NCBI GenBank assembly: GCA_038239195.1 | Contig: JBBSEZ010000092.1 | Location: forward strand, 1 to 26,120 | Source of the DNA: JBBSEZ01 sp038239195 | Lineage (GTDB): Bacteria > Planctomycetota > Planctomycetia > Gemmatales > Gemmataceae | Length of the DNA stretch: 26,120 nucleotides | Direction: 5' to 3' | Shown here: in pieces, positions 7,841 through 16,999 of the stretch | Position numbering within the stretch: position 1 is the stretch's first letter | Layout: each line of letters begins with the position of its first letter | The notes under the pieces: generated by a model | Databases searched by the model: none | What the model was told of the DNA's origin: nothing | Seen by the model: only the letters and a program-made list of their open reading frames with translations | Made by a program: the position numbers and the translations under genes

Positions 7841-9982
7841 ATGACGAGAAGCACGCTCTTGCTGTTTGTGTTGGCCGGCTACCCCGTCGCGGCCTGTAGC
7901 CGGGGGCCCGTGTCCGTCAGCGTCAAGCCTGCCGTGACGCCGGCGGGCCCGCTCGACAAGGGGCGCGAGCTGGCGAGAAGCGGCAAGTACAAGGAGGCGA
8001 TCGCGGAACTCGACCGGTTGGCGGCCGACGATTCTACCCGGGCGGAAACGTTCGTGGCTCGCGGCGAAGTCCATCACCGGGGCGGGAACGCGGCGTCGGC
8101 GAAACGCGATTTCGCCGAGGCGATTCGGCTTGCGGGCGCGACGTTGGCGGGGAAGGCGAATGACCCGGCGGCGTTGGTGGCTCGGGGAACGGCCCATCGG
8201 TTCCAGAAGGACTATGCGTCGGCCCTGGCCGACCTGGATGCGGCGCTGAAGGCGCGGCCGAACGACGCCGTTGCCTTGCGGGAACGCGGCGTCGTGTTGC
8301 GCAACCTTGGACGGGCGGAGGAGGCCATCGCGTCGTACGACAAATCGTTGACCGCTCGCCCCGACGATCCCGTGGCGCTCAACGCGCGCGGCTACGCGCG
8401 CTTCACGTCGGGCGACCCGGCCGGCGCCGTACGCGACTATCGCGCCGCCCTGGAACGCGAAAACGACTACCTGATGGCGCTCGGCAATCGCGCGGCATCG
8501 CTCCTCGCGCTCGGCCGGGCGGAGGAGGCGGTCAAGGACTTGTCTCGCATCGTCGCGCTGGCGGATGACGCGCCCAATCGCGGGGCGCTTGGGCGCGGCA
8601 AATTGCTCGCCGGCGATGCCAAGGGCGCGGTTGCCGAGCTCGACAAGGCGATTCGCCTGGCGCCGCGCGACGGCGGGCTGTACTTCGACCGGGCGATTGC
8701 CTGCTTCCACGCGGGCCAATTCGACGCTTGCATGGCGGACGCCAGGCGCTTGCAGGCTGCGTATCGCGGCAACTTGACGTTCACGAACCTCCATTCCGCG
8801 GCGCGCTGGGCGAAGGTCGGTTTGCGCGAGCCGACGGGCGCCGAGATCGACAGGGCCAGCGCCAAGGTCGGCAACGCGCGAACGCAGGCGTTGATTCGCG
8901 GCAGTCAGTTCGCCGACAGGGTCGCCGTGCTTCCGGAGGGCAGCCCGTTGCGGGCCTCCCTCATCGCCCGCCGGCAGGCGGAGATCCGGGAAGAGGTCGA
9001 GGCGCAGGCGAACGCGGAAGGCGAGTTGGCGATCCTGAAGTCGCAGCGCGCGGGCATGGCGGCCCTCAAGAAGTCGGCCGCGGATTTCCCCAAGGACACC
9101 GAGGCGGGCCGGGCCGCACGGCGGTTGATCCTCGCGGGCGCGAAGCTGAAACGCGAAGGCGCGAAGGGCAAGGTGGTCGCTGCCGATCTGAGCTATTGCC
9201 ACCTCCGCGACGAGGAAGTGGCCCTGCTGCGCCACTTCCCTGCGCTGCGCACCCTCACGCTCTCCACGACCTGGACCACGGACGCCGGCCTGCGGCTTCT
9301 TGGGGGGCTGCGCGAGCTGCGCTCCATCGACCTCGGCGCCACGCGCGCCGGCGACGCGGCCGCCTCGTGGCTCGGCAAGCTCCCCCTGCTCGAGCGCGCG
9401 AACCTCTCCGAGACGACGATCTCCGACGCCGGCCTGGCGATGCTGCTTCGGTCGCCCGGGCTGAAGCACCTGGACCTCGGCGGCACGACCTTGTCGCCGG
9501 CGGCCCTGGGACGGCTCCGCGGCAAAAAGGGCTGGCGCTCCCTGTCGTTGATGGGCCTGCCGGCCGATAACGCGACGGTCGCCGCGATCGCCGCGAACAG
9601 CCCGGACCTGGAAAGCCTGAACCTCTCCGGGACGAAGGTCACGAACGCCGCGATGGCCCCGCTGGGCAAACACGTCGCCCTTCGGGACCTGCGGCTGGCA
9701 AACACCGCCGTTTCCGACGCCGGCCTGCGCGAGCTCGGCCGCAACAAGCGCTGGAAGTGGCTCGATTTGACGAAGACGCAGGTGTCCGACGGCGGGCTCG
9801 CGGCCTTGACCGACATGAAGGACTTGCAGGTCCTCCATCTCTTCGACACCAACGTGACAATCGCGGGGCTGCGCGACTTGTCTTTGGAAAACCTGGGGTC
9901 GTTGACCGTGCCGAGTGACGTGCTGACGTTTCGCCGGGACGAGTTGCGCCGGTTGTTCCCCAAGGCCTTCAGCTTCCGGTGA
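7841..9982 (+). CDS. TPR-LRR fusion lipoprotein
   Basis: This 713-residue protein begins with a lipoprotein signal: hydrophobic LLLFVLAGYP followed by VAAC with the lipidated Cys at residue 19. About seven tetratricopeptide repeats follow (about residues 38-310; for example GRAEEAIASYDKSLTARPDD and GDAKGAVAELDKAIRLAP). A helical linker (about 310-450) leads to a leucine-rich-repeat domain (about 455-700) of the DAGL type: TDAGLRLLGGL, ISDAGLAMLL, VSDAGLRELG, VSDGGLAALT. Both domain classes bind proteins; no enzymatic motif is visible. It would be anchored in a membrane facing the periplasm or cell surface. GGAG lies 6 nt before the ATG. The LRRs are of the same type as those in the pure LRR protein two genes downstream, while TPRs also occur in the adjacent CHAT protein, so the three may act together as scaffold, sensor and peptidase (inference). 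Confidence 0.88.
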   Translation: MTRSTLLLFVLAGYPVAACSRGPVSVSVKPAVTPAGPLDKGRELARSGKYKEAIAELDRLAADDSTRAETFVARGEVHHRGGNAASAKRDFAEAIRLAGATLAGKANDPAALVARGTAHRFQKDYASALADLDAALKARPNDAVALRERGVVLRNLGRAEEAIASYDKSLTARPDDPVALNARGYARFTSGDPAGAVRDYRAALERENDYLMALGNRAASLLALGRAEEAVKDLSRIVALADDAPNRGALGRGKLLAGDAKGAVAELDKAIRLAPRDGGLYFDRAIACFHAGQFDACMADARRLQAAYRGNLTFTNLHSAARWAKVGLREPTGAEIDRASAKVGNARTQALIRGSQFADRVAVLPEGSPLRASLIARRQAEIREEVEAQANAEGELAILKSQRAGMAALKKSAADFPKDTEAGRAARRLILAGAKLKREGAKGKVVAADLSYCHLRDEEVALLRHFPALRTLTLSTTWTTDAGLRLLGGLRELRSIDLGATRAGDAAASWLGKLPLLERANLSETTISDAGLAMLLRSPGLKHLDLGGTTLSPAALGRLRGKKGWRSLSLMGLPADNATVAAIAANSPDLESLNLSGTKVTNAAMAPLGKHVALRDLRLANTAVSDAGLRELGRNKRWKWLDLTKTQVSDGGLAALTDMKDLQVLHLFDTNVTIAGLRDLSLENLGSLTVPSDVLTFRRDELRRLFPKAFSFR

Positions 9983-10018
9983 CCTGCGCGGCGCGGCGAT
10001 GACGCGGAGGGCCTCAGA

Positions 10019-12832
10019 ATGAAAGGCGGAAAGAAGATGGCGAGGGCAATTTGTCTGCTGGGCGGCCTGCTCCTGGCGCCTCTCTGCTTGCTGCGAGCCG
10101 ACCTCGCTGCGGAGGACGAGGTGTTCGAGCTGACCAAGGCGGCTGCGCTGTTGCGCAACCGGGGCAAGGTGCGCGAGGCCCTCCAGGTGCAGCAGAAGGC
10201 CTACGACCTGGCCAAGAAGCGGCTCGCCCCGGACCACCCGGGCCTCCTGGTCAGCATGGGCAACCTGGCCATCCTGCTTGGCGACACCGGCCAGTACGCC
10301 AGGGCCGAGCCCCTGGCCCGTGCCCGCTTCGAGGGCATCCAGCGCCTGGTCAAAAGCAAGGGGGGGAGCGAGGACCATCCCGCGGTGATCGACGGCCGCA
10401 GCGACCTGGCCGAGCTCAACCGTCTCCTGCGCCGCTTCGCGCTCGCCGAGAAGCTCCATCGGGAGAACCTCGAGGCCCTGAAGAAGCGCGAGCCCCCGGA
10501 CTGGTTCGCCCGGGCCCGGTGCCACAACAACCTCGGCGTCCTCTACGACGACATGGGCCAGTCGAAGCAGGCCGAGGAACACCTGCGGGCCGGGTTGGCC
10601 ATCGTCAAGGACTCGCGGAAAGTGCGGCGCGTGCCGGAACAAATTGCCCGGAACTGCAACAACCTGGGGCATCACTACTTGCTGCGGAAGCAGTACGACC
10701 TGGCGGAGAAATTGCTGCTGGAGGCGCTGGACGTCCGCGAGCGCGAACTGCGGGGGCGCTCGCCGGGGCTGCCTGCCGTCTGGCAAAATCTGGCGCTGGT
10801 CTATCGGGGCAAGAAGGAGCACCGCAAGGCGATCTCGTTCTACGAGAAGTTGCTGGCCCACCGGGAGAAGGCCGACAACCCCCTCGCGGTGGCGGAAACG
10901 CTCGTGAACCTGGCCACCCTGCACGACGTCCTCGGGCAGGACGGCGAGGCCGGGCCGCTCTACCGGAAGGCCCACAAGGCCTACGAGCAGCGCTCGGTGC
11001 CGCAAGACCCCCGGCGCATTCGGGCGACGACCACCCTGGCGCGCTACCTGGCCTCCCGGGGGAAGGAGAAGGAGGCCTGGCCGTTACTGGATCAGGCGCG
11101 ACGCGGCACGACGGAGTACGTCGCCGACCTTCTTCCCTACCAATCCGGGCCCGAGATGAAGAAATACCTGGGGACGACGTATCGCGGGGACCTGTACGGC
11201 CCGCTCACGCTCGCCTGGCAGGAGCGCGCGGACGCCCGGAAGGTGGCCGAGTCGGCGGCCTGGCTGGTCAACGGCAAGGCCCAGTTCATGGAAGGGCTGC
11301 GGGAGATCAACCTGCTGGCCCGCGACCTCGCCGACGGCGAGCTGAAGGGGCAGGGGCTGGAGCTGGTGAAACTTCGCATGGGGAGGGCACCGCTGGCCCT
11401 CAGCCCGCCGCGCGCCGTCTCGGAAAAGGAGTGGAAGAAGGAGCTGACCCGGCTGGGCGACAAGGAGCAGGGCCTCGTGAAGCAGTTGCAAAAGACCGGC
11501 AAAGTTCCTCTTCGGCTCCGGTCCTGGATCGACCTCGACGAGGTGCGGCGCAACCTGCCCGAGGGCGCCGTCCTGATCGACGTCGCCCGGTTCACCCTCC
11601 ACGATTTCAAGGCCCGGCCCGGCCCGGCCGCCTGGAAGCCGGCGCGCTACGCCGCCTGGGTGACGCCGCGACGCGGGGACGTTCGCCTGATCGACCTGGG
11701 CCCGGCCGAGCCCATCGACCTGGCGGTGCGGGCCTTCCAGAAAGCGATGGCCTCGGCGCCAAAGGCCCTCGGCTTCGAGACGGAGGCCGATGCCGAGGCG
11801 ATCCTCCGGAAGCCGCTGGCCCGGCTCTCCGAGCTGGTCCTGAAGCCGCTGCTGCCGGCGATCGGCAAGGAGAAGCACTGGCTGATCAGCCCGGACGCCT
11901 CGCTGTGGCTGGTGCCCTGGGGCGCCCTGCCGTTGCCCGATCGGGCGTATGCCCTGGAGCGCTACCAGATCAGCTATCTGACGACGGCGCGCGACCTGGT
12001 GGCCGACCGCTCCCGCGAGGCGAAGGGGCCTGCGCTCGTGGTGGGGGCGCCCGATTTCGACCTGAAGGTGGCCGCCCCCGGCGCTCCGCGGGCGCAGCCT
12101 TGGCACCCGCTGCTGCGCGGCTCGGAGGGGCTTCCGTGGGACAGGTTGACCCGCTGGGAACACCTGCGCGAGGCGGGCGACGAGATCGAGGCGATTGCCC
12201 CCCGCCTGAAGACCTACGCGAAGGGCGCCCCAAAGGTCTACACCGGAGCGAAGGCCCGGAAGAGCGTCTGTGTCGAGGCCCGGCAACCGCGCGTGCTCGT
12301 GCTGGTGACGCACGGCTACTTCGTGGACGAGGAGCAGGCCGAGAGTTGGCCGGGCGCCTTTGGCGGGGCAGAGGAAGCGCCCGCGCGGAAGGCCTCGGTG
12401 CCGGGCCTGTTCCGGTGCGGGCTGGTGTTTGCCGGCGCCAACCAGCGGCGCGAGGAAGGCCTGCTGACGGGCCGGGAGATCATCGAGATAGACCTGCGCG
12501 GCACGCGCCTGGTGGTGTTGAGCGCCTGCGAGACGGGCCGGGGAGTGGTCCTGGAGGTCGATGGGGTGACGGCCCTGCGCCAGTGCTTTCACCTCGCGGG
12601 GGCCCAGAGCGTGGTGGCCACCCTGTGGAAGATACCGGATGCGGCGAGCGCGGAATTGATGAAGGCGTTCTGGGACAACCTGGCGCGCGGCCAGGGCCGG
12701 GCCGAGGCGTTGCGGCAGGCGCAACTGGGCACGATCAAGGCGCGGCGCGAGCAGTTGAAGAAGGCCGGCAAGGCGCCGGCGGCCCACCCCTACTACTGGG
12801 CGGCCTTCACGCTCACGGGCGACTGGCGGTAG
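10019..12832 (+). CDS. Exported TPR-CHAT protein (predicted caspase-like cysteine protease)
   Basis: This 937-residue protein has an N-terminal signal peptide (KGGKKMAR then a Leu-rich core), a long TPR region (about residues 35-360, Kinesin-light-chain-like repeats such as HPGLLVSMGNLAILLGDTGQ and FYEKLLAHREKAD) and a C-terminal CHAT domain (about 600-937). CHAT domains are caspase/separase-fold peptidases. The dyad is present: His765 in LVTHGYF and Cys837 in LSACETGRG. Other CHAT hallmarks are WLISPDASLWLVPWGALP and the terminal HPYYWAAFTLTGDWR. I chose the ATG at 10019 because GGAGG lies 8 nt upstream; a second ATG at 10037 is less well placed. TPRs usually recruit the target or partner. 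Many well-studied CHAT proteins are cytoplasmic, so the leader here is notable. Substrates cannot be predicted, but cluster partners are the first candidates. Confidence 0.92.
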   Translation: MKGGKKMARAICLLGGLLLAPLCLLRADLAAEDEVFELTKAAALLRNRGKVREALQVQQKAYDLAKKRLAPDHPGLLVSMGNLAILLGDTGQYARAEPLARARFEGIQRLVKSKGGSEDHPAVIDGRSDLAELNRLLRRFALAEKLHRENLEALKKREPPDWFARARCHNNLGVLYDDMGQSKQAEEHLRAGLAIVKDSRKVRRVPEQIARNCNNLGHHYLLRKQYDLAEKLLLEALDVRERELRGRSPGLPAVWQNLALVYRGKKEHRKAISFYEKLLAHREKADNPLAVAETLVNLATLHDVLGQDGEAGPLYRKAHKAYEQRSVPQDPRRIRATTTLARYLASRGKEKEAWPLLDQARRGTTEYVADLLPYQSGPEMKKYLGTTYRGDLYGPLTLAWQERADARKVAESAAWLVNGKAQFMEGLREINLLARDLADGELKGQGLELVKLRMGRAPLALSPPRAVSEKEWKKELTRLGDKEQGLVKQLQKTGKVPLRLRSWIDLDEVRRNLPEGAVLIDVARFTLHDFKARPGPAAWKPARYAAWVTPRRGDVRLIDLGPAEPIDLAVRAFQKAMASAPKALGFETEADAEAILRKPLARLSELVLKPLLPAIGKEKHWLISPDASLWLVPWGALPLPDRAYALERYQISYLTTARDLVADRSREAKGPALVVGAPDFDLKVAAPGAPRAQPWHPLLRGSEGLPWDRLTRWEHLREAGDEIEAIAPRLKTYAKGAPKVYTGAKARKSVCVEARQPRVLVLVTHGYFVDEEQAESWPGAFGGAEEAPARKASVPGLFRCGLVFAGANQRREEGLLTGREIIEIDLRGTRLVVLSACETGRGVVLEVDGVTALRQCFHLAGAQSVVATLWKIPDAASAELMKAFWDNLARGQGRAEALRQAQLGTIKARREQLKKAGKAPAAHPYYWAAFTLTGDWR

Positions 12833-12870
12833 GCGACGCACGACCTTTAACCTGTCCGGGGAGAGCGCGC

Positions 12871-14448
12871 ATGATTCGCACGACGAGGAAGACGGTCGGG
12901 GCCGTGGGGGCCCTGTTCGCCCTGCTGATGGCGGGGCCCTGCCCCGTCGGCTGCCTGGCCGCGCAACCGGGGCCGGCCGGCCCCTCCGAGGCGCAGCTCC
13001 GCAAGGCGGTCAACGACTTCTCGAAGGTGGGCGGCCTGCACGTCCCCCTCGCGAGCAAGGAGATTGGGGAGAGGTTGCACTGGTTTCGCCTGCCGAAATC
13101 GACCACCAACGCCAAGCTGGCGAAGCTGAGCGCCCTTTCGGTGCCCTTCCCGTTCGGGCTCGACCTCACCTACACGCAGGTGACCGACGCGGGGCTGAAG
13201 GAGCTGAAGCACGTGACGAACCTGTACTCCCTGGACGTTCGCTTCACGCGCGTGACGGACGCCGGGCTGAAGCACGTCAACGACTTGCCGGGCCTTCGCT
13301 ACCTCGACCTTCGCGCCACGAAAGTGACGAGCGCGGGGATAAAAGAACTGAAAGACCTCAAAAACCTTCAATCGCTGGTCTTCCCCCACGAACACCTGAC
13401 GGACGCAACCTTGAAGGAGCTCCGCGCCGCGGGGCTCCTGCACGCCTTGAGCAGGGCCACCACGCGAAGCAAGAAGCGGCCCGAGAAGGCCGAGGACGTC
13501 CTCCTCTTCGACCTGGCGCACACGCAGGCCACCAACGCCGGGCTCAAGGAGCTCAAAGGCCTGACCAACCTCCAGGTCCTTTCTCTCGGCGGGACGAAAG
13601 TGACGGACGAGGGCTTGAAGGAGCTCAAAGGGCTCACCAACTTGCGGAAGGTCTTCCTCTCCTCGACGAAAGTGACCGACGCCGGCTTGAAGGAACTGAA
13701 AGGCCTCCAGAAGCTCGAAGAACTCGACGTCGTTCACACCCGGGTGACGGGGACGGGCGCGGAGGAACTGAAACGCCTCCCTCGCCTGAAGCAGCTCTAC
13801 CTCAGCAGTTCGCAGGTGACGGACGCGGGACTCAAGGCGCTCCGGGCGACAGGGCACCTCCACGCCCTCAGCTTCACCGACAGTGGAGGGGGGCCACTGT
13901 CCGCGACGGCCAAAAACAGGGACCTCCTCAATCTACAGTTTAGCAAGGTCACCGACGACGGTTTGAAGGAGATAAAAGACCTCGTTTACATAACTTACCT
14001 CGACCTGAGCCACACGAGGGTGACGGACAAAGGGCTCCGGGAGCTCAAGGGCCTCACCGCGCTCGATACGCTTGTCCTCACCGGCACAAACATAACGGAC
14101 GCTGGCTTGAAGGAACTCAGGGCCCTCCCGAACCTGAAGTCGCTTTCCCTCGAGCAGACGGCCACGACCGACGCGGGCTTAAAGGAGGTCGGCGGCATGA
14201 AAAAACTCCTCTACCTCAGCCTCAGGCTCACGAAGGTGACGGACGGGGGGATGAAGCACTTGAAGAGCCTGAGCAGACTTCAGGTTCTCAGCCTCAGCGC
14301 GACGGCGGTCGGCGACGGCGGCCTGCGGGAGCTCGAGGGCCTCTTCGCGCTCCAGAGAGTTTTCCTCGTTTCGACCCGCGTGACGCTTGCCGGCGTGAGG
14401 GCGTTTCGGGGGGCCCTCCCTCGGTGCCAGATCTTCTTCCTCCGATAA
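12871..14448 (+). CDS. Exported leucine-rich-repeat protein with 24-residue units
   Basis: This 525-residue protein has a signal peptide (about residues 1-32, Cys-rich near its end but without a standard lipobox) and a 70-residue N-terminal region. From residue 104 to the end it is an almost perfectly regular LRR solenoid with consensus VTDAGLKELKGLTNLxxLxL. The units count exactly: three of 24, one of 44 (176-219), four of 24, one of 44 (316-359), six of 24 and a final 22. The two 44-residue units resemble each other (GLLHALS versus GHLHALS, then a 20-residue insert). The solenoid is a protein-binding surface and no catalytic motif is visible. The ATG at 12871 follows GGGGAGAG; 38 nt separate it from the CHAT gene, so co-transcription is likely. 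It may be a partner or substrate selector for the neighbouring CHAT protease (inference). Confidence 0.9.
   Translation: MIRTTRKTVGAVGALFALLMAGPCPVGCLAAQPGPAGPSEAQLRKAVNDFSKVGGLHVPLASKEIGERLHWFRLPKSTTNAKLAKLSALSVPFPFGLDLTYTQVTDAGLKELKHVTNLYSLDVRFTRVTDAGLKHVNDLPGLRYLDLRATKVTSAGIKELKDLKNLQSLVFPHEHLTDATLKELRAAGLLHALSRATTRSKKRPEKAEDVLLFDLAHTQATNAGLKELKGLTNLQVLSLGGTKVTDEGLKELKGLTNLRKVFLSSTKVTDAGLKELKGLQKLEELDVVHTRVTGTGAEELKRLPRLKQLYLSSSQVTDAGLKALRATGHLHALSFTDSGGGPLSATAKNRDLLNLQFSKVTDDGLKEIKDLVYITYLDLSHTRVTDKGLRELKGLTALDTLVLTGTNITDAGLKELRALPNLKSLSLEQTATTDAGLKEVGGMKKLLYLSLRLTKVTDGGMKHLKSLSRLQVLSLSATAVGDGGLRELEGLFALQRVFLVSTRVTLAGVRAFRGALPRCQIFFLR
13180..14448 (+). repeat. 72-nt periodic LRR coding repeat array
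   Basis: The DNA encoding residues 104-525 of the LRR protein repeats with a 72-nt period (one 24-residue unit), recurring as variants of GTGACGGACGCGGGGCTGAA. The period is interrupted twice by 132-nt units at 13396-13527 and 13816-13947, which lie 420 nt apart. This suggests that a larger block of one long unit plus four short ones was duplicated. Such an array is prone to unit gain and loss. Confidence 0.75.
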
Positions 14449-14620
14449 GGTCGTCCTGGCTGGTAGAGAATGGCGGCCGATCGCAACAACGTCCACACGA
14501 AGAAGGTTCGGATCGATTTCGGAAACGTGGAACACCGGGCGAATCGGAGACGGCCCCCAAGGTGGAGCAGCTCCCGAAGCGGTAACGCCCTCCAAACTCG
14601 AACAGGACAGGAGACTGCAC

Positions 14621-16912
14621 GTGAGTACACGACTGCTGGCACTCTGTATCACCCTGACGTCGCTGACGGCCGGCCTGGCCCAGGACGTACCCGGCCGCGC
14701 CAAGGACGCCCCCGCGAAGGAGGCCTTGCCCCTGGTCGGGCGCTGGCGTGGCGACCGCTACCTGGGCAGCTACTTCTTGCGCAACAGAGACTATTCCGGC
14801 GCGGAGCTCTGGGACTTCCGCGCCGATGGCACCTTCACGCACCACTACGCGCCGCGCCTGGGGCGCCTTCGCCAAACCAAAGGGAGTTGGCGCGTGGAGG
14901 GGAAGCACCGACTCGTGCTTGAGGTTCCTGGCGCGAAGGGGAAGTCCTCCAAGGAAGTGCGCGACTTCTCCTTCCAGGACGGCTTCCTGGTCATCAATTA
15001 CTTCGGGACGGGAGAGTTCAGCCAACTGTCGCGGGTTGGCGGGCCGTCTCCCAAGGTTGGCGCCCCGAAGGAGGGGCCGAAGGCCGTCCCGGTGCTCCCC
15101 GCCCGGAAGAACAAGGACTTCCACCAGGGCCTGGCGCTGTTCCTCGGAAAGGACGGCAAGCGCGACGTGAAGGCTGCCTTCGCCCACTTCGAGAAGGCCG
15201 CCGGCAAGGGCCACGCCCCAGCCCAGTTCTACCTGGCGGTCTTCTACACGGACGGGTTTGACGTCGTCGGCATCGACCGCAAGACGGCCATCGCCTGGCT
15301 CGAGAAGGCCGCCGCCAAGGGCTACGCCCCGGCGCAGGGGGTGCTGGGCATGGCCTACCTCGAGCCGTGGACGGGCGTCAAGAAAGATGTCGAGAAGGCC
15401 TGGGGGCTGCTGGGCCGGTCAACGGCGAACCTCAAGGCCCAGGCCGCCGACGGCGACCTGACCGCCCAGATGGTTTTGGCTGACATGTACAACTCCGGGC
15501 GCGGACTGCGAGCCAACTATCGTGAAGGCATGCGCCTGGTGGAGCTGGGGGCGAAGCAGGGCCACCCCCTGGCCGAGGTCGCGCTGGCCAAGTCGTACTT
15601 CGTGCGCGACAGGGACTACGCCCGGTCGCTGCCCGCCTTCCAGGAGCTGGCGAACGTCGGCCACGCCACGTCGCAGACGTTCCTGGCCGGCCACTACCTC
15701 CACGGGCGCGGCGTGCCGAAGGACGCGGACCGCGCCCGCCAGTGGCTGGAGAAGGCGGCGGCGCAGAACGAGTCGGCGGCGCTGTACCTGCTCGGCGGGA
15801 TGTGGGAGGCCGGGCAGGGCGTGGCCAAGGACGAGGGCAAGGCGGTAGCCTACTACCGCAAGGCCGGCGATACCGGGCTCTACCAGGGCTGGGTACAGGC
15901 CGGGAAGCTCCTCTCCAAGGGGGACGCCGCCCGGCGAACGAAAGGGCTGGAGTTGCTCCGCCTAGCCGCCGACGCGGACTACGTCCCCGCCATGTTCGAG
16001 CTGGGCGAGCTTCATTCGCGCGGCGACTCGCCCGACGAGCGCGAAGCCGCCAAGTGGTACGAGAAGGCCGCTCGCGCGGGCCACGCCGGTGCGCTGCGCG
16101 CCCTGACGCAGCCGCGCGGCAAGGTGGCCGATCTGATCAGCGCGCGCCACAATCGGGCGCAGGAAAAGCTGACGCCCGCGGAACAGAAGCTCGAGGACCG
16201 CGTCGCCGACCTGGCCACGATCCGCGATCGGCTCTACCTGGACCTGTTCGCGCGCAACGGCATCTTCCGGCCTCCCCTGGAGAAGTCGATCCGCTTCCAC
16301 GACGACGACCCCGTGGCCGACACCAACGAGGCGGTCGCGGAGATGATGCGAACGCTTCGCGTCGCGTCGGCCGCCCGAACGAGGGCGTTGATGAGCAGTT
16401 CCGGTCAGGTCCGAGGCATTGGCAACCGGGCCGGCTACCTGAAAGGGATGGAACAAATCTACGAGTTGTCTCTGGACCATCTCCAGACGGCGTGGAAGTG
16501 CCAGAGGTCCGTGTCGAAGCGCGTCTGGGACGAAATGACGCCGGCCGAGCGGGCCCGCTGCGAGAAGCACCAACCTCGGTTCGCCCGGGAAGTGAACGGG
16601 GCCAACGAGAAGGCCCTGGCCGACCTCGACGAGAAACTCCGGAAGGCCCCCGCCGACTCGGCGCGGCGCCTGGAGCGCGCACGGCTCTACGCCCTGCGGT
16701 TCGACTACTCGAACATGAAGGCCGACCTGGACGCCGTAATCGTGCGGAAGGACGCCCACTCGGCCTACGCGGCCTTCCTGCGTGGGCGTCATTACGCGGA
16801 CTACGGCATGCGGCCCTTTGCCGAGGGGGACTTCGAGCGCGTGCTGGGCGCTGGGGTGAACAAGGACGCACGCATCGACTACGCGTACGTCCGAGGATAC
16901 CTCAGGCGGTGA
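14621..16912 (+). CDS. Exported Sel1-repeat protein with N-terminal beta-barrel-like domain
   Basis: This 763-residue protein starts at a GTG (CAGGAG lies 7 nt upstream; no better ATG is near) and has a short signal peptide ending near GLAQD. Residues about 35-110 (WRGDRYLGSYFL, WDFRADGTFTHHYA, GSWRVEGKHRLVLEV) have the look of a small lipocalin-like beta-barrel. Residues about 180-495 hold roughly eight Sel1-like repeats, for example AFAHFEKAAGKGHAPAQFYL and RARQWLEKAAAQNESAALYL. The remaining 260 residues are helical and TPR-like, with EMTPAERARC and MKADLDAVIVRKD. Sel1 repeats form superhelical adaptor surfaces, often in signalling. It is the last gene of the collinear run, 172 nt after the LRR gene, which leaves room for its own promoter. 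No enzyme motif is seen. Confidence 0.88.
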   Translation: MSTRLLALCITLTSLTAGLAQDVPGRAKDAPAKEALPLVGRWRGDRYLGSYFLRNRDYSGAELWDFRADGTFTHHYAPRLGRLRQTKGSWRVEGKHRLVLEVPGAKGKSSKEVRDFSFQDGFLVINYFGTGEFSQLSRVGGPSPKVGAPKEGPKAVPVLPARKNKDFHQGLALFLGKDGKRDVKAAFAHFEKAAGKGHAPAQFYLAVFYTDGFDVVGIDRKTAIAWLEKAAAKGYAPAQGVLGMAYLEPWTGVKKDVEKAWGLLGRSTANLKAQAADGDLTAQMVLADMYNSGRGLRANYREGMRLVELGAKQGHPLAEVALAKSYFVRDRDYARSLPAFQELANVGHATSQTFLAGHYLHGRGVPKDADRARQWLEKAAAQNESAALYLLGGMWEAGQGVAKDEGKAVAYYRKAGDTGLYQGWVQAGKLLSKGDAARRTKGLELLRLAADADYVPAMFELGELHSRGDSPDEREAAKWYEKAARAGHAGALRALTQPRGKVADLISARHNRAQEKLTPAEQKLEDRVADLATIRDRLYLDLFARNGIFRPPLEKSIRFHDDDPVADTNEAVAEMMRTLRVASAARTRALMSSSGQVRGIGNRAGYLKGMEQIYELSLDHLQTAWKCQRSVSKRVWDEMTPAERARCEKHQPRFAREVNGANEKALADLDEKLRKAPADSARRLERARLYALRFDYSNMKADLDAVIVRKDAHSAYAAFLRGRHYADYGMRPFAEGDFERVLGAGVNKDARIDYAYVRGYLRR

Positions 16913-16999
16913 AGGTGGGCGGAACGCGGTCAGCCAATCTTCTCTCTCGCGACGGTAGACCACGGACGAGCTCGGGGACGGCGCCAGCCCGGGACGCGG

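Noticed and set aside
5237..11005. A 1922-codon open frame on the minus strand
   Set aside because: It is antisense to four well-supported genes, its product is Arg/Gln/Gly/Pro-rich without domains, and long antisense frames are expected in DNA this GC-rich.
10051..12870. Open plus-strand frame that runs through the CHAT gene in another phase and into the LRR gene
   Set aside because: The part before 12871 is a Gly/Arg/Pro-rich shadow of the CHAT gene; the LRR protein has its own leader, ATG and ribosome site at 12871.
13180..14448. Regular 72-nt repeats that could suggest a CRISPR or minisatellite array
   Set aside because: The repeats lie in frame within one coding region, encode a clear LRR consensus and have no spacers.
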